A stretch of DNA of 64,000 nucleotides from positions 62,001 through 126,000 of the forward strand of contig CAJNDS010002173.1 in NCBI GenBank assembly GCA_905221605.1. Direction: 5' to 3'. The notes under the pieces are model-generated. The model made no database searches. It worked only from the letters and a program-made list of their open reading frames with translations, and was not told the origin of the DNA. Both the position numbers and the translations under genes were made by a program. Shown here in pieces: positions 43,614-53,179 of this stretch (the first letter of the stretch is position 1; each line of letters begins with the position of its first letter). This DNA is from Symbiodinium natans (taxonomy: Eukaryota; Sar; Dinophyceae; Suessiales; Symbiodiniaceae).

Positions 43614-43763
43614 CACGTTGGGTTCTTTATGGGAAGTCGGTCAGACTCTTCGCAGGGGTGTATGGAACACAGCAACATCTCCATCTCTGCAAGCTGGCCT
43701 AGTACAGAGCTCCATGTGCGTTCGCCGAGGAAGGGCATCACCACTAGGCAGCCCTCGTACCTT
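43614..43763 (-). CDS. candidate exon of the 42.4-43.8 kb gene
   Basis: Donor GTAAGC at 43613-43608 follows a reading EGCLVVMPFLGERTWSSVLG, QLAEMEMLLCSIHPCEESDR, LPIKNPTW. The acceptor is near 43764 ('gatgtggaag'). Good composition and a consensus donor. Function unknown. Confidence 0.5.
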
Positions 43764-44018
43764 CCACATCGCCGGGCACGATTGCCGTATGCACTGCACT
43801 CATGTGAGAGTTTCTCCGAAGCCTTGGAACCCTGCTCTCTTGAAGCGCAAAGCCAGGCCTGAAACAGGGAAGCGGCCGATGAGGAAAGACCTGCACACCA
43901 CCGCAATACCACGTTTTGTGCCAGGCTCGCGTAGGGATTCGGAGGGACTCCGCTATAAAACTCCCGAAAACTCCAGGCATCTCCAGGCCCTAGACCCCGA
44001 AACCCTTAACCCCTCGAC

Positions 44019-44702
44019 TCAGGATCGGAGTCGGAGGATTTCTTGTTGCTGCCGCTGATTGCTCCTGGGTGATGCTGAAGATGCCTTGAGGTTGAGTAGA
44101 AAGTGGGTTTCCTGGGTGGGAGCCCTTTGGAAAACAGCGAATGCCGCTGCAGGGCTGTGCAGCCTAAAACGCCTCAGCCCATCAACTGCAACCTCCAAAC
44201 CCTCCAGCCACCGGATGCTCAGGGTGCCTGGGCCACCTTCGGTGGGCGATGCCTCCATGGTTGTAGGCGTTGTAGGGATTCGTAAGATTCTGATTGTTTG
44301 TTTGAGGATGTTCTGCAAGTGGATGTTGGGGAACCTTTTCAAAAGTGCCAGATACCTCTGTGGGGACTCTGTCTCCGCAACCCCCTTCACACACTCCCAG
44401 CGGAAAAGCCTTGGCTTACATGAACTCCTTGTGGGTTTCAGGGCGTTTAGGGCCCTTAGGGCCTTTATGTTAGTCTTCTCTGGGAAAGGAGGCAGGGCCG
44501 GCAAATCAGCGCAAGATCCCAGAGTACCTGTTGCACGCGGATCTGTGGCCGCCCTGACCCTAACAGACCCTAACGGAACAACATAGCATCTCTTCCGTTG
44601 AGATGAGCACCCTCCACTGATCGACTCGGGCTCACTCCAAAAGTGTATTCCCATCTGCCCGATGAGCGCCAGGCGGATATTGAGGCGGGAAGGAGATCTC
44701 AA
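44019..44702 (-). CDS. long open reading, unknown protein
   Basis: 227 codons without a stop on the minus strand. The most protein-like part is VKGVAETESPQRYLALLKRF, PNIHLQNILKQTI (about 44290-44400) and LEGLEVAVDGLRRF. Part of the reading is encoded by a degenerate telomere-like stretch (44435-44475), so the whole is unlikely to be one exon. The plus strand is also open over 175 codons. Confidence 0.3.
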   Translation of the reverse strand: MRSPSRLNIRLALIGQMGIHFWSEPESISGGCSSQRKRCYVVPLGSVRVRAATDPRATGTLGSCADLPALPPFPEKTNIKALRALNALKPTRSSCKPRLFRWECVKGVAETESPQRYLALLKRFPNIHLQNILKQTIRILRIPTTPTTMEASPTEGGPGTLSIRWLEGLEVAVDGLRRFRLHSPAAAFAVFQRAPTQETHFLLNLKASSASPRSNQRQQQEILRLRS

Positions 44703-44877
44703 ACTGAATCGTATCTGGACGGAGTGGGAGATGCGGACACGAGGGGAACTTCCGATCCAAAACTAAACTTCAGTTGTGATTGGGTTCAGGGGTGTTGAGA
44801 ATTTCGCCCCATGAGGGCTTGGTGTCAAAAGGAGAAGCGTTTGTGGGGGCGAAGTGCGTGTAAGACATCGTAAAGTC

Positions 44878-44918
44878 GTAAACCCAATAGGCCCTAAACC
44901 CAAAACCCTAAACCCTGG
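44878..44918. repeat. interstitial telomere-like repeat
   Basis: 'aggccctaaacccaaaaccc' and 'taaaccctggg' on the plus strand. Confidence 0.75.
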
Positions 44919-45410
44919 GTCGTTATAGCGAAGGCCGCAGCAGAACCCACTCTTCCAAAACGCCGAGGAGCCACCTCACGAACCTGCCTCCTGTCAAAAC
45001 CCCACAAAGGCTTCCACCATCGAGTTCATTCCTCTTCTAGAGTACGTTCCGGTCCCAAACTGAAGCCTTCAGCACTTCTAAGAGCACCCCGCCTTTCTCG
45101 AAGCCGGCGCATTCGATGTCCACCTGGGCATCAAAGTCATCAAAGGTGCATGGCCCGGTGTTTCAGGATGCTGTCTGTAGCGGGGGTTCTTGAACTCAAG
45201 TCTCTTGCTTCAGTGCAGTGCCATTGTCTGGGACGTTTCGTCCAACCCCGGACCCTGGGCACCAGTTTCAGATGCCCGCTGCCCCCTTCCTGTTCCCTCC
45301 CCCGCCCTTCCCCCCGCCCTAATGCCCGAATGCCCGAAACGCACGCAAAACGCCCAAGAAAGCCTCCCAGGGAGACCTCGAAGCCGCTTGGAATCAAACC
45401 CCCTTTGGCG

Positions 45411-45467
45411 CGAGATTCGGAGTTTCCCCCTTTCCGAAGCTACCACCTTCGATCTCTTTTCTTCGCC
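45411..45467 (-). CDS. weak candidate exon, basic
   Basis: After 'gctcggttggcag' the minus strand reads EEKRSKVVASERGKLRISRQ. Charged; the boundary on the left is not defined. Confidence 0.3.
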
Positions 45468-45651
45468 TGCCAACCGAGCAAGGCGACCTAAGGACCTAAG
45501 GAGACCCTCAGCTCTACAGATCCCCAGGCTCAAGGTGAAACCGGCGATTCACCTGGAGCTGGCGGCTGCGTTTGCCACAAACTGCATACATGTCAGCACA
45601 TAACACGAATGGCTGCTCACAGGGGCAGGAAGCTTACCCGCACATATCTGG

Positions 45652-45680
45652 ACACACACACACACACACACAGACACACG
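45652..45680. repeat. (CA)n microsatellite
   Basis: CA dinucleotide array on the plus strand. Confidence 0.9.
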
Positions 45681-45693
45681 TACATGTAAACAC

Positions 45694-45805
45694 CGAATCT
45701 CAAAGGGTGCCTTGGTGCTCCAACTGGGGTCGTTGGGGCCATAGTCAAAAAACGCCTTGTGCATCCCGTGCTCTGCTGAACACATAGCGACCACATCATC
45801 GCAGA
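45694..45805 (-). CDS. candidate internal exon, unknown
   Basis: Reads CDDVVAMCSAEHGMHKAFFD, then YGPNDPSWSTKAPFEI, ending at a donor GTGTTT (45693). Acceptor 'cttgtggaag' at 45806-45807. Natural composition; no family recognised. The (CA)n array lies in the following intron. Confidence 0.4.
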
Positions 45806-46029
45806 CTTCCACAAGAGAAGATATGCACATGTACAGTTGTGGCAAGCGCATCTGTGGCAAATGCAAGAAAGAGATATGTACATACACATGTCCATTTTGT
45901 GCCCAAGCACAGAGGAGACGTGCCCACGTGACTACGCGACTACGGCGCTCACGTGCCCTCTGCAAGCGGACAGGCGCCAAGGGGAAAATGTGCACGGCGC
46001 CCCGCCGCCGCCTCGAAGTCCTGAGTTGA
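45757..46029 (+). CDS. possible zinc-finger exon (CGKxIC..C...CPFC)
   Basis: At about 45835-45903 the plus strand encodes SCGKRICGKCKKEICTYTCP followed by FCAQAQRRR. The order C-GKRI-C-GK-C ... C-PF-C matches the core of a RING-like finger known in dinoflagellate and diatom proteins (CCGKxICxGC...CPFC), which would bind zinc and perhaps act in ubiquitin transfer. The loop between the Cys pairs is much shorter than in those proteins, and the strand is opposite to its neighbours. It may be a coincidence or a degenerate copy. Confidence 0.3.
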   Translation: MCIPCSAEHIATTSSQTSTREDMHMYSCGKRICGKCKKEICTYTCPFCAQAQRRRAHVTTRLRRSRALCKRTGAKGKMCTAPRRRLEVLS

Positions 46030-46163
46030 TCTTGTGGGGGATTATGGGGGGATCCTTGGCTTCATCTGCAAAGGACTACGGGAACCCTTCAAGGGAACCC
46101 CCGTGAAGAGAGTCGGCATGAGAATGCAGGGTCTTTATGGCATTCTTGAGATATAATGTCCTG

Positions 46164-46269
46164 CTACATTGCTACATTCTGGAGGCTCTCGTTGTTGAGG
46201 TTCGACTTTGATTTGGTCAGAATGTCCTTGACAATCCCTGCTTTTGGCTTCCTATCCGCATGCAGCAGC
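46164..46269 (-). CDS. terminal exon, unknown protein
   Basis: Acceptor 'gggggcttacag' at 46270-46271, then LLHADRKPKAGIVKDILTKS, KSNLNNESLQNVAM and TAG: one phase base plus 35 codons. Very natural composition (basic helix, then an Asn/Ser-rich tail). It joins in phase to the segment at 46318-46358 through a 48-base intron (GTTAAG...TTACAG) that has no stop and is a multiple of three, so retention would add 16 residues in frame. No domain recognised. Confidence 0.6.
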
Positions 46270-46317
46270 CTGTAAGCCCCCATTCTGACGCTCCTGGAGG
46301 CACCTGACGTACTTAAC

Positions 46318-46358
46318 CTGACGGAGCCGTATGAAGGATGGCAGATGCATGAAGCCAA
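46318..46358 (-). CDS. penultimate exon of the same gene
   Basis: Reads CHPSYGSVR and ends at the donor GTTAAG (46317-46312). Upstream boundary not defined. Confidence 0.45.
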
Positions 46359-46559
46359 GGAGGTTCAGGGGAGTTGGCTCGTTTCTGTCGCGTCTTGTAA
46401 ACATCCACCCGCCTCCAAGCCCTGGGAGTGTGCAGGGCCTTGGTCCCCAAACCGCCCCCTAAACCCCCACAACACCACAACAGACACAAGCAAAACCAAA
46501 AAACACGATAACCCCCTGAAGCCCCTGACGCACCACCCCTAGCCTAATGCCCCCCAACT

Positions 46560-46637
46560 CTGAACACTCGGGAGCTCCTGCAGGGCGCTACTGTCACCTC
46601 CGGAGGCAGCGTTACCCCAGGTGACGACCTGAGCACC
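46560..46637 (-). pseudogene. RCC1-like blade fragment a
   Basis: Reads QVVTWGNAASGGDSSALQEL. VVTWG...GGDSS is the second half of an RCC1 repeat (beta-propeller blade, the fold of the Ran exchange factor and UVR8). This is the leftmost fragment of a series reaching 57.7 kb. Confidence 0.7.
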
Positions 46638-47033
46638 CCAAGTCGACTGGTCCAGGGCCCTTATGGGAGACTCTCGTATGTTCCGACAGCTTAGGGTGCC
46701 AACCAGCAACCTACGAGAAAAGCAGGGTACTTCTGCACCCCTGATTCAGGGAAGGAGAGTACTACTGCAGAGCTTACGCTATTCATATTTCGAGTAGTTG
46801 TTGGGGCTTACGGAAGTCAGGTTGCAGATTAGAGCTGATCTTTTTTCTGGTGTCCGGGGGCTTGTGAAGTGGACAAGTGTACTTAGAATTCAAGGTCCGT
46901 TTCTTCTGGCGGTTCCAACCAACATTCTCTTGGCGTGCCGTCGCCTTCAGTAACAGAGCAAAATGCACTCTGACCTTGCCGGCACCCACGGCTAGGCAGC
47001 CTTCCCCATCTACCCACCCTCTCCGCGCAGACG

Positions 47034-47080
47034 CGAACGCACGCACGCACGCACGCACAAGCACACAAGCACGCACACAC
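47034..47080. repeat. (ACGC)n microsatellite
   Basis: Tetranucleotide array 'acgcacgcacgc' grading into 'acaagcac'. Confidence 0.85.
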
Positions 47081-47523
47081 CCCGAGCTTCACGGAAGCTG
47101 CACGATGGAAGATTTGTTTGGAAGCTCCCTTGGCTTCAGAGGCTCTGAACCCCAGTTCTACGCCCCAAAGCCTTAAGTCACATTCGTTTCCCCACAGCAA
47201 AGGCCAGAAAGCCACAACAAACCCAAGGCGGGGCCCTAAAACCGAGCTGGCAGTGGAATGCAAAACGGGGTTGCCTGGCCGATTCTCTCTACCTTGGTTT
47301 GTTTGTTCATCCCTCAAACTCGCGCCCAAGCCGGTGCAAGAGACTGGTTGCGCGTTCCTGGTGGACGTCCAGACCCTAAAGGCCTGGGCTCTACAGTTCA
47401 GCCCGAAGCTTTAAGCCCCTTGCCTACAATTTAACATCCTCGAGTCCCCACCCGATTCCTTGGAGCCCCTGAAAATACGAAAAGTGTACCTCTGGGAGGG
47501 TCCTATACGCTCAGGCCAAGGCA

Positions 47524-47582
47524 GAGCCATCTCCCAGGATGGCCGCAAAGGCCGTTTTGTTGGCCTGGATCGCCTCGCGGGC
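47524..47582 (-). pseudogene. RCC1-like blade fragment e
   Basis: Reads EAIQANKTAFAAILGDGSA then LA and a stop; the IQAT..AFAAIL.DGSVV part of a blade. The expected VVTWG is lost after GSA. Confidence 0.65.
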
Positions 47583-48088
47583 TTGCCGCTACAACACAAC
47601 ATCTGACGAGATTTCGGGTGTTTTACAACAAAATCATAAACCCACTGACGGCCATCTTTCGTACACGATAAAGGGTCTAAAGGCTCCAGGCTTTGTACCG
47701 AAACTCGAGGGAGTTTTGGGTTCTGGGATTTGGACGTCGGGCTTCGAGGTTCTGGGGTTCTAAGGCTCTAGGGCTTCTTGTGGCACGGATCTCGGTTCAG
47801 ATGGTGCAGCATGGGGTGTCGGAAATCGAAGAACCTTTTGGGCGCAGTGCAGGATGGGCCACCCGACCATGCTAGGAACATTCAATCTTCACATATGTCT
47901 GCAAACCATGTGTGTGTGGCGCAGAGTTTCAAGGCCGCTGCACACTAAAGATGTAAGATCCCTGAATTCGCAACAGGTTTCTTGAATCAAAGGAGTCTTC
48001 CTTCATGCGGGGGTATATGAGTCATAGTTTACCAGGCTTCGGTCGCTCCTAAGGCGCCCAGACCCAAATGCGAAGCTTTAGGCATCCT

Positions 48089-48204
48089 CTACAACTTCCG
48101 CCGAGCATCCTCCACATTCTTCAGCTGCTCCTCTGAAGGCATCACTGGGCCCAGACTAAAATCCATAGCAAACGACAAGGGCATCCTTTCTTCGGTGGGT
48201 TGAA
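48089..48204 (-). CDS. terminal exon, unknown protein
   Basis: Acceptor 'tccttttctaaag' at 48205-48206 and then exactly 38 codons after two phase bases: QPTEERMPLSFAMDFSLGPV, MPSEEQLKNVEDARRKL and TAG at 48089-48091. Very natural composition. The end 'EEQLKNVEDARRKL' is a helix; the QLKNV string also occurs in RCC1-like blades, but the rest does not fit that repeat. It could be the last exon of the RCC1-like gene or of another gene. Confidence 0.6.
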
Positions 48205-48439
48205 CTTTAGAAAAGGAACCCAAACAACTGAGGGCCGCACTGGGCTTCCTAGATTAGGAACGGCAGGATCAAAGCTCGAGGCAGCGCCTTTCGGACCCCT
48301 CTGTCTCTTGCACAGAAGTAGCACTTCCCTGCAGGCGAGGTGAGTTTGGGCGGGGACCTGCTTCGTGCAATGTGGGCGACAGAGGGGTCAAGCTTGACTT
48401 CGAACCACTTTGGAGTTCAGGTCCATATGCCTCCCGCTC

Positions 48440-48515
48440 CTGCACTTGACTGCTGTCTCCGCCAGCGGAAGCAGATCCCCAGGTCGCCACCTCAACTCCA
48501 ATTTCCACGCGGCGC
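48440..48515 (-). pseudogene. RCC1-like blade fragment b
   Basis: Reads GVEVATWGSASAGGDSSQVQ, the VVTWG...GGDSSxVQ half of a blade. Confidence 0.65.
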
Positions 48516-48830
48516 TTCCGGCCCAGCTTTCTGTTTTCGGGCTTCATGCCCCGAGGCTAAAGGCACGGGCGAAGAAGCGTCTTCACTTAAGGGTTCTCTG
48601 CTATTGACCGCCGATGCCCCCCACTGCGACAATGTCGAGGTCTCATGGAGACCGACGAATATACTACCTAAACGTAAAGCGTCAGCTTCTGACTTCTGAG
48701 GACGGTCTAGGTTTTCTGGCGCAGCTGCGCCACTGCCCTCATCCTCATGCAGGTGTGGATCAGAATCGGAGCATCTTCAAAATATGTTCCTTATGGTTCG
48801 ACATGCCCACCACGAGTCCAAAATTTGTGC

Positions 48831-48913
48831 TAACCCCTAAGCCCTGAAGCCCTAAAGCCCTAAAGCCCTGAGGCCCTAAAGCCCCTAGAGCCCCTAGAGC
48901 CCTAAACCCTATA
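48831..48913. repeat. degenerate telomere-like tract (C-rich on plus)
   Basis: Many 'agccctaaagccctaaagcc' and 'cccctagagcccctagagcc' variants. It lies just left of RCC1-like fragment d. Confidence 0.75.
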
Positions 48914-48954
48914 CACAGAAAACCAAAAGGCAACTCGATCCGCCCGAAAGTGCC

Positions 48955-49014
48955 CCTTTGCGGCAGCCGACGGAGCCATCACCCCGGAGCGCGGCAAAGG
49001 CGCCCAAGGAGGCT
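48955..49014 (-). pseudogene. RCC1-like blade fragment d
   Basis: Reads ASLGAFAALRGDGSVGCR: the AFAALR.DGSV core with the following VTWG lost. It lies between two telomere-like tracts that are C-rich on opposite strands (48831-48913 and 49031-49081). Confidence 0.65.
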
Positions 49015-49030
49015 TGAAGCCTTATGGGGT

Positions 49031-49081
49031 CTTTAGGCTCTTTAGGGTTTAGGGTTTGGGGTTTAGTTTGGGGTTTAGGGT
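49031..49081. repeat. telomere-like tract (G-rich on plus)
   Basis: 'ctctttagggtttagggttt' and further TTTGGGG/TTTAGGG variants. In the minus sense it is a C-rich tract just upstream of RCC1-like fragment d. Confidence 0.8.
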
Positions 49082-49233
49082 GCTCTCGACACGTCAAATC
49101 TCGGCAAACATGATATGAGACGATTGGACTTTTGGGTTGCCGCAGCGTCTGAGATCTTTGTTCCGTGTTTTTGGGGACAAGGTGACCTGCCAGAAAACGA
49201 AGCAGCTCGAAAAGAATTGCATTCTACCGGTAT

Positions 49234-49394
49234 TTAATAGCTGCTATAGCCCTGAGCCTCCAAATGGAAACAAGGCAAGCAAGGCATCTCTTTCGAGAGC
49301 CTTGCAGTCATGACGAGGTGCTGCTCGACATCCGCCAGCTCCTCTCTTAGCTGCTCCTCGTCCTGGGGGACAGATTTTATCGCCCACGCCTTCT
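49234..49394 (-). CDS. terminal exon, coiled-coil protein
   Basis: Acceptor 'ataccgatgtgcag' at 49395-49396 followed by KAWAIKSVPQDEEQLREELA, DVEQHLVMTARLSKEMPCLP, CFHLEAQGYSSY and TAG. The central part is a clear charged coiled coil and the tail has a CxxC-like pair. Composition, acceptor and stop all agree. No family assigned. Confidence 0.6.
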
Positions 49395-50089
49395 CTGCAC
49401 ATCGGTATTTTGTTGAAGATCGCCCTTGCTTGGTGGGTTCCTGCTGGCCGCATACCCGAATTATTGGCACTAATTCCTCGGTTTAGTCACTTAGCTCACG
49501 GACTCGTTGTTGGAAGGCGCTGCTTCTCGCACAGCATCCAGGCGCTTTGTTTTTTGTTCGGCCTGGATGGCGAGATGAAACGATACGCACCTTTGTCCAC
49601 AAAGCAGTGGTCCCTAGGCTAGCTTCAAACAAGTGACATGTTGTTTGCACCTGCCCCGTGCCTTTTTAAGGGTCGGGTTCGTCGAACTTGTCCTAACAAT
49701 GCTTGGCAGTATCGGCTCGGCTGGCCTGTTGAGGCCCTAATTGAGGCGTCTTTTACCCCGCGCCGGGCTTCTGGTCATTGCTTCCGCATTGAAAGCATTG
49801 TGGGTGCAAAGGCATGAGACCCCAGAAGGGGGGGGGGGAGAGGCGGCGCTTGAGCGCTGCGTGCGACCTGGTGACCTGCTCAGATGCGCAGCTAAGAGCG
49901 TGGTTCTTCTCTTGCCGTTGGCACGGACAAGGGTTTCGGCAAGTTAATAACAATATTCTCAGTACATCCCACCGTTTCTTGCTCCCGCGCGCCCTCAGGT
50001 TTTTGGGCCTGACTCGGGGGTCAGTTGTTCTTCACTGTTCTTGCACCCCCCCTTCAATTGGAATGGGTATGTTCGGGATGAGGAATATA

Positions 50090-50094
50090 CACAC

Positions 50095-50132
<38 letters not shown>
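50090..50132. repeat. (TA)n microsatellite
   Basis: 'acacatatacatatatatat' grading into pure AT repeats. Lies about 120 bases downstream, in the minus sense, of RCC1-like fragment c. Confidence 0.95.
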
Positions 50133-50135
<3 letters not shown>

Positions 50136-50254
50136 GGGTACGGTATTGGGGCAGTTCATAGCCTCATAGCTTCTCCAAAGGGCATAGACTTCGAATTACT
50201 ACCAAGCAGGGATTGCAGATATCTCCAAGCCCAATATTCCCAAGTTCTCTGGCA

Positions 50255-50363
50255 AGAGTCTGGATCACCCCAGGTCACCACAGAACCATCTTCGCGAAGT
50301 GCAGCAAAGCAGTTGAACGTTGCTTGAATGCTCCGAACATGCTGCAGCTGCTCCTGAACTTCG
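50255..50363 (-). CDS. RCC1-like blade c (best preserved)
   Basis: Reads VQEQLQHVRSIQATFNCFAA, then LREDGSVVTWGDPDS. This is almost one whole blade with the order VQ.QL..V..IQAT..AFAALREDGSVVTWGD, and shows most clearly what the other fragments are. Part of a 114-codon open frame (50156-50500) whose other parts are not blade-like. RCC1 propellers act as exchange factors or protein docking platforms; no partner can be named here. Confidence 0.75.
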
Positions 50364-50770
50364 AGGTCACGCCGAGACTTGGACGTACTCTGCCTATGAC
50401 ACTGCGCGGTTGTTCCCCAGAGACGGCTCTTTAAACCCTGACCCCGATGTCTCCAACCCGAAACCCGAATAGGGCGAGGTCGAGTGTACCGACGCCTCAC
50501 ATTCGTCCATTCGAGGCTCAGGCTTTGAAACTCACCACACCGCAGACTCTAGGCCCCTAGGCTGCGGCCTCCGACCTGAATCCTTCGACCAACCTGCTGA
50601 AACCCTTCAACCATCGAAGCGTCCAACCTTGGACCTAGAAGGAAAACATCTGACGCGCTTGGGAACTCACGAGCCTGCCAAGTCCATGAATTTCAACTGA
50701 CAAAAAAAAGAGGGTGCACCGTGTGGGGTTTTACAAGGGAACCTCACAGTCTAAATTCCAAACCTCTGGC

Positions 50771-50850
50771 CTGTACGGCGCTGCAGTCGCCTCCCCAGTC
50801 CTCCTCGCCCCAAGCCAGAACCGAGCCATCCTGCTCATAGCGGTTATAAG
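50771..50850 (-). pseudogene. RCC1-like blade fragment n
   Basis: Reads QDGSVLAWGEEDWGGDCSAV: DGSV..WG...GGD.SAVQ, the second half of a blade and nearly intact. Confidence 0.7.
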
Positions 50851-51126
50851 GCGCCTTTAAAGGCTTTAAAGGCTCATGGCGTTGCTGCAGCGTGGGGGCT
50901 CATGAGCTTTGACATCCTTAGCTCTCCTGAGCTGGGGGGTGGTGGCTCATTTCAGGGTTTCGCTGCCATTTGTGAACGCGCCGCCATCGAGAAGCGGGGG
51001 GGCCCTCTTACCAGGCAAAAAAGGAGGCTCCCCAGAGCAGACCAATATGAATCCCCAAACAAAGGGGCGTTTGCAAAAGGGGCCCCAAAAAGGAGCTCCA
51101 ATTAAGAGAGCAGCTAACGGGGGGAA

Positions 51127-51178
51127 GCTCCTCCAGGAGCGCCGCGAACGCCGCCGCGCTGCTCTGGATGGCCGTCAC
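51127..51178 (-). pseudogene. RCC1-like blade fragment f
   Basis: Reads VTAIQSSAAAFAALLEE, the IQAT.AAFAALL part only; the DGSVVTWG half has decayed. A C-rich telomere-like stretch lies upstream in the minus sense (51235-51280). Confidence 0.6.
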
Positions 51179-51580
51179 ATGAACTGGGCGATCCTGACAC
51201 CGGGCTTCTTGGCTTCCATGCTGGGGGCTTCTGGTCATTTGGGTTTAAGAGAGGGTTTATGGGGCGTAGTCCGCGGGGTCTTAGGGGCGCTTTGAAACAT
51301 GAGAGCTGGTTAGCTGCTAAGGGAGGTTTTGAGAAGCCGAAACGCGACCAAAGCTTCGATCCCAGGGAGACAGATTGAATCCTACACGGCTGCTCGAGAA
51401 CGACAAACCTGATGCGCAACACGCGCAATGCAAACGTCTGCTTACCAGCCAAACCACGTTTCTTGACCCTGCAGTAGGGTCCTTTCAGCCATGCGTGCCC
51501 TGACTTAAGAATCGAGAAACCCTAGGACAGCGAAACTACTCCCCATAGGTACAGCATGTTCCAATGTGTGCCTAGTCACC

Positions 51581-51871
51581 CTAGTGGCCCGTGTTCAAGA
51601 TTTCATGATTGGTTTCTAGGGTGAGTTCCGAGAGTCGTTCGTGACTCTTTGTTGGAACCATTTCATGTCCACACCATCCCAGAACTGTCCTGAGGGGCGC
51701 CGGCGGTTGCATCCTACATCCACGGGGTAAAGCCTGGTGTCCGGAGATTGAGTCATATCGAGGCTCTGAAGGTCTCGGAAATGATGGTTGGTTTAGGGTT
51801 GCAGTCTTGACTTCAACAGAGCTGACACAACAAGGTTCGAACACTTCCCCATGAAGTGGTTTCCCAACCAC
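51581..51871 (-). CDS. candidate terminal exon, unknown protein
   Basis: 96 open codons of natural composition: EPRYDSISGHQALPRGCRMQ, LRTVLGWCGHEMVPTKSHER, LSELTLETNHEILNTGH and a stop. The acceptor is not clear. No domain recognised. Confidence 0.45.
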   Translation of the reverse strand: MVGKPLHGEVFEPCCVSSVEVKTATLNQPSFPRPSEPRYDSISGHQALPRGCRMQPPAPLRTVLGWCGHEMVPTKSHERLSELTLETNHEILNTGH

Positions 51872-52077
51872 AAGAGCAGTGCTGCCTCCTCAAGAGGCTC
51901 ACTTAAAGCAATCTTAACCTGTTGAAAGTCCGGTAAAGCCTGAATGGGAAGATTAACTCCTCAAGGCCCAAGGGGCCAAAGGACGCCACGGTTTGATCCT
52001 CTCAGGCGTTTACGAGTCTAAGGCTAGGGCGGCTAGCGACCCTCAAGATAATTAGCAAAACGTCAAGTAATCTAGTT

Positions 52078-52521
52078 GTGTCACAAAGTGCCTGCAAGAA
52101 CGGCCGCGCATGCGCAAGAAAGCGCCAAACACTCCCTGAAGAAAGCAAGTACACCAGCGAAGACTCCAAACAGTTAAGGGTGGAATGGTGTGTTCACAGA
52201 TTGCAGCGTAAACTGGCCTTACCCTGCAAGACAAAAGTGCAAAAGGAGTTCTATTATACAACTTTCGGGAAGCTGGTAGAACCGAACCTGACTGCAGGAA
52301 CCGAACCGCAGACCAAAACGTCGTTTTCGATCCGGACCCGCAGCGCACCGCAAGGAACTAGCACTCACATGGAGATAAAGGGAGGCATGAAGGGACACTG
52401 GGAGACAACGGGAGACAAGAGGTGCAGGGACCCGGCCGAGACCCCGCATGAAGTGGGAAGAAGTCCAGCGACCGGGCCGCGGCCAACAAGCCTATACCAA
52501 CCCATGAAGGGAAAAAAATGA
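52078..52521 (+). CDS. uncertain open reading on the plus strand
   Basis: 147 codons rich in Lys, Thr and Glu: QTLPEESKYTSEDSKQLRVE, QKEFYYTTFGKLVEPNLTAG, ending QPMKGKK. The composition is good, but the minus strand is also open over about 100 codons and the neighbouring genes run the other way. Confidence 0.3.
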   Translation: MSQSACKNGRACARKRQTLPEESKYTSEDSKQLRVEWCVHRLQRKLALPCKTKVQKEFYYTTFGKLVEPNLTAGTEPQTKTSFSIRTRSAPQGTSTHMEIKGGMKGHWETTGDKRCRDPAETPHEVGRSPATGPRPTSLYQPMKGKK

Positions 52522-52603
52522 AGGGGGACCTCGGTGCGGCGTGCTACAGCAAACTCAGTAAACTTAGTAAACCCTAGACTCCCTAAACCCCCCCGTTGGG
52601 GGA

Positions 52604-52670
52604 TCGGGGCCCCGGCACAGTCCTGGCGGAGAGCACAGAAGGCACACCCAGACGCCTGGATCTGGCAGGC
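52604..52670 (-). pseudogene. RCC1-like blade fragment o, decayed
   Basis: Reads CQIQASGCAFCALRQDCAGA, matching IQAT..AFAALR.DGSV with several changes, including a Gly-to-Cys change in DGS. Clearly decayed. Confidence 0.55.
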
Positions 52671-52781
52671 ATCCTTGGGCAGCTGGTCAAATGGCTCCAG
52701 ACCTGCGGCAGATCTACAATATTGGTACGCTCTATATTCTATGTATACACAGTTACAAACTTATCGTTGACCAGGCTCGAT

Positions 52782-52823
52782 ACACATATATATATATATA
52801 TATATACATATGTATATATATAC

Positions 52824-52859
<36 letters not shown>

Positions 52860-52860
52860 T
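52782..52860. repeat. (TA)n/(TACATA)n microsatellite
   Basis: About 80 bases of AT repeats broken by 'catatg'. Adjacent to fragment o. Confidence 0.95.
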
Positions 52861-53020
52861 AATTATCTATTATGTACATACTTTTTTGATCGTCGTACTA
52901 ACACACCATATGTCCGAGATTAGGGCTATGAAGGTTTAGGGTTCAAGTTTGACGAGAAATCCCGGTATGGGGTGGTCTACGTGCTGCGAGTTCTGAATTG
53001 GTTAGGACTTCGTGTTTGCC

Positions 53021-53179
53021 TCAGCTTGGGCCCTCTGTCCCTCTGTTGGCCAACACAAGAACACGACGGACTTGTTCCAAGTAGACATCTGGAGTTTGCA
53101 TCGCAACTTGCAGACCTCTCTGATTCGCTTTGGCCATCGGGGCCCACAACAACCACGCAACTTCCTCAACTCCCAAAAC
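53021..53179 (-). CDS. terminal exon, unknown protein
   Basis: Acceptor 'gtgggattcag' at 53180-53181 then exactly 53 codons: VLGVEEVAWLLWAPMAKANQ, RGLQVAMQTPDVYLEQVRRV, LVLANRGTEGPS and TGA. Strong helical composition with good hydrophobic spacing. No family recognised. It lies between RCC1-like fragments, so it is either a separate gene or a coincidentally open intronic stretch. Confidence 0.5.
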   Translation of the reverse strand, partial: VLGVEEVAWLLWAPMAKANQRGLQVAMQTPDVYLEQVRRVLVLANRGTEGPS

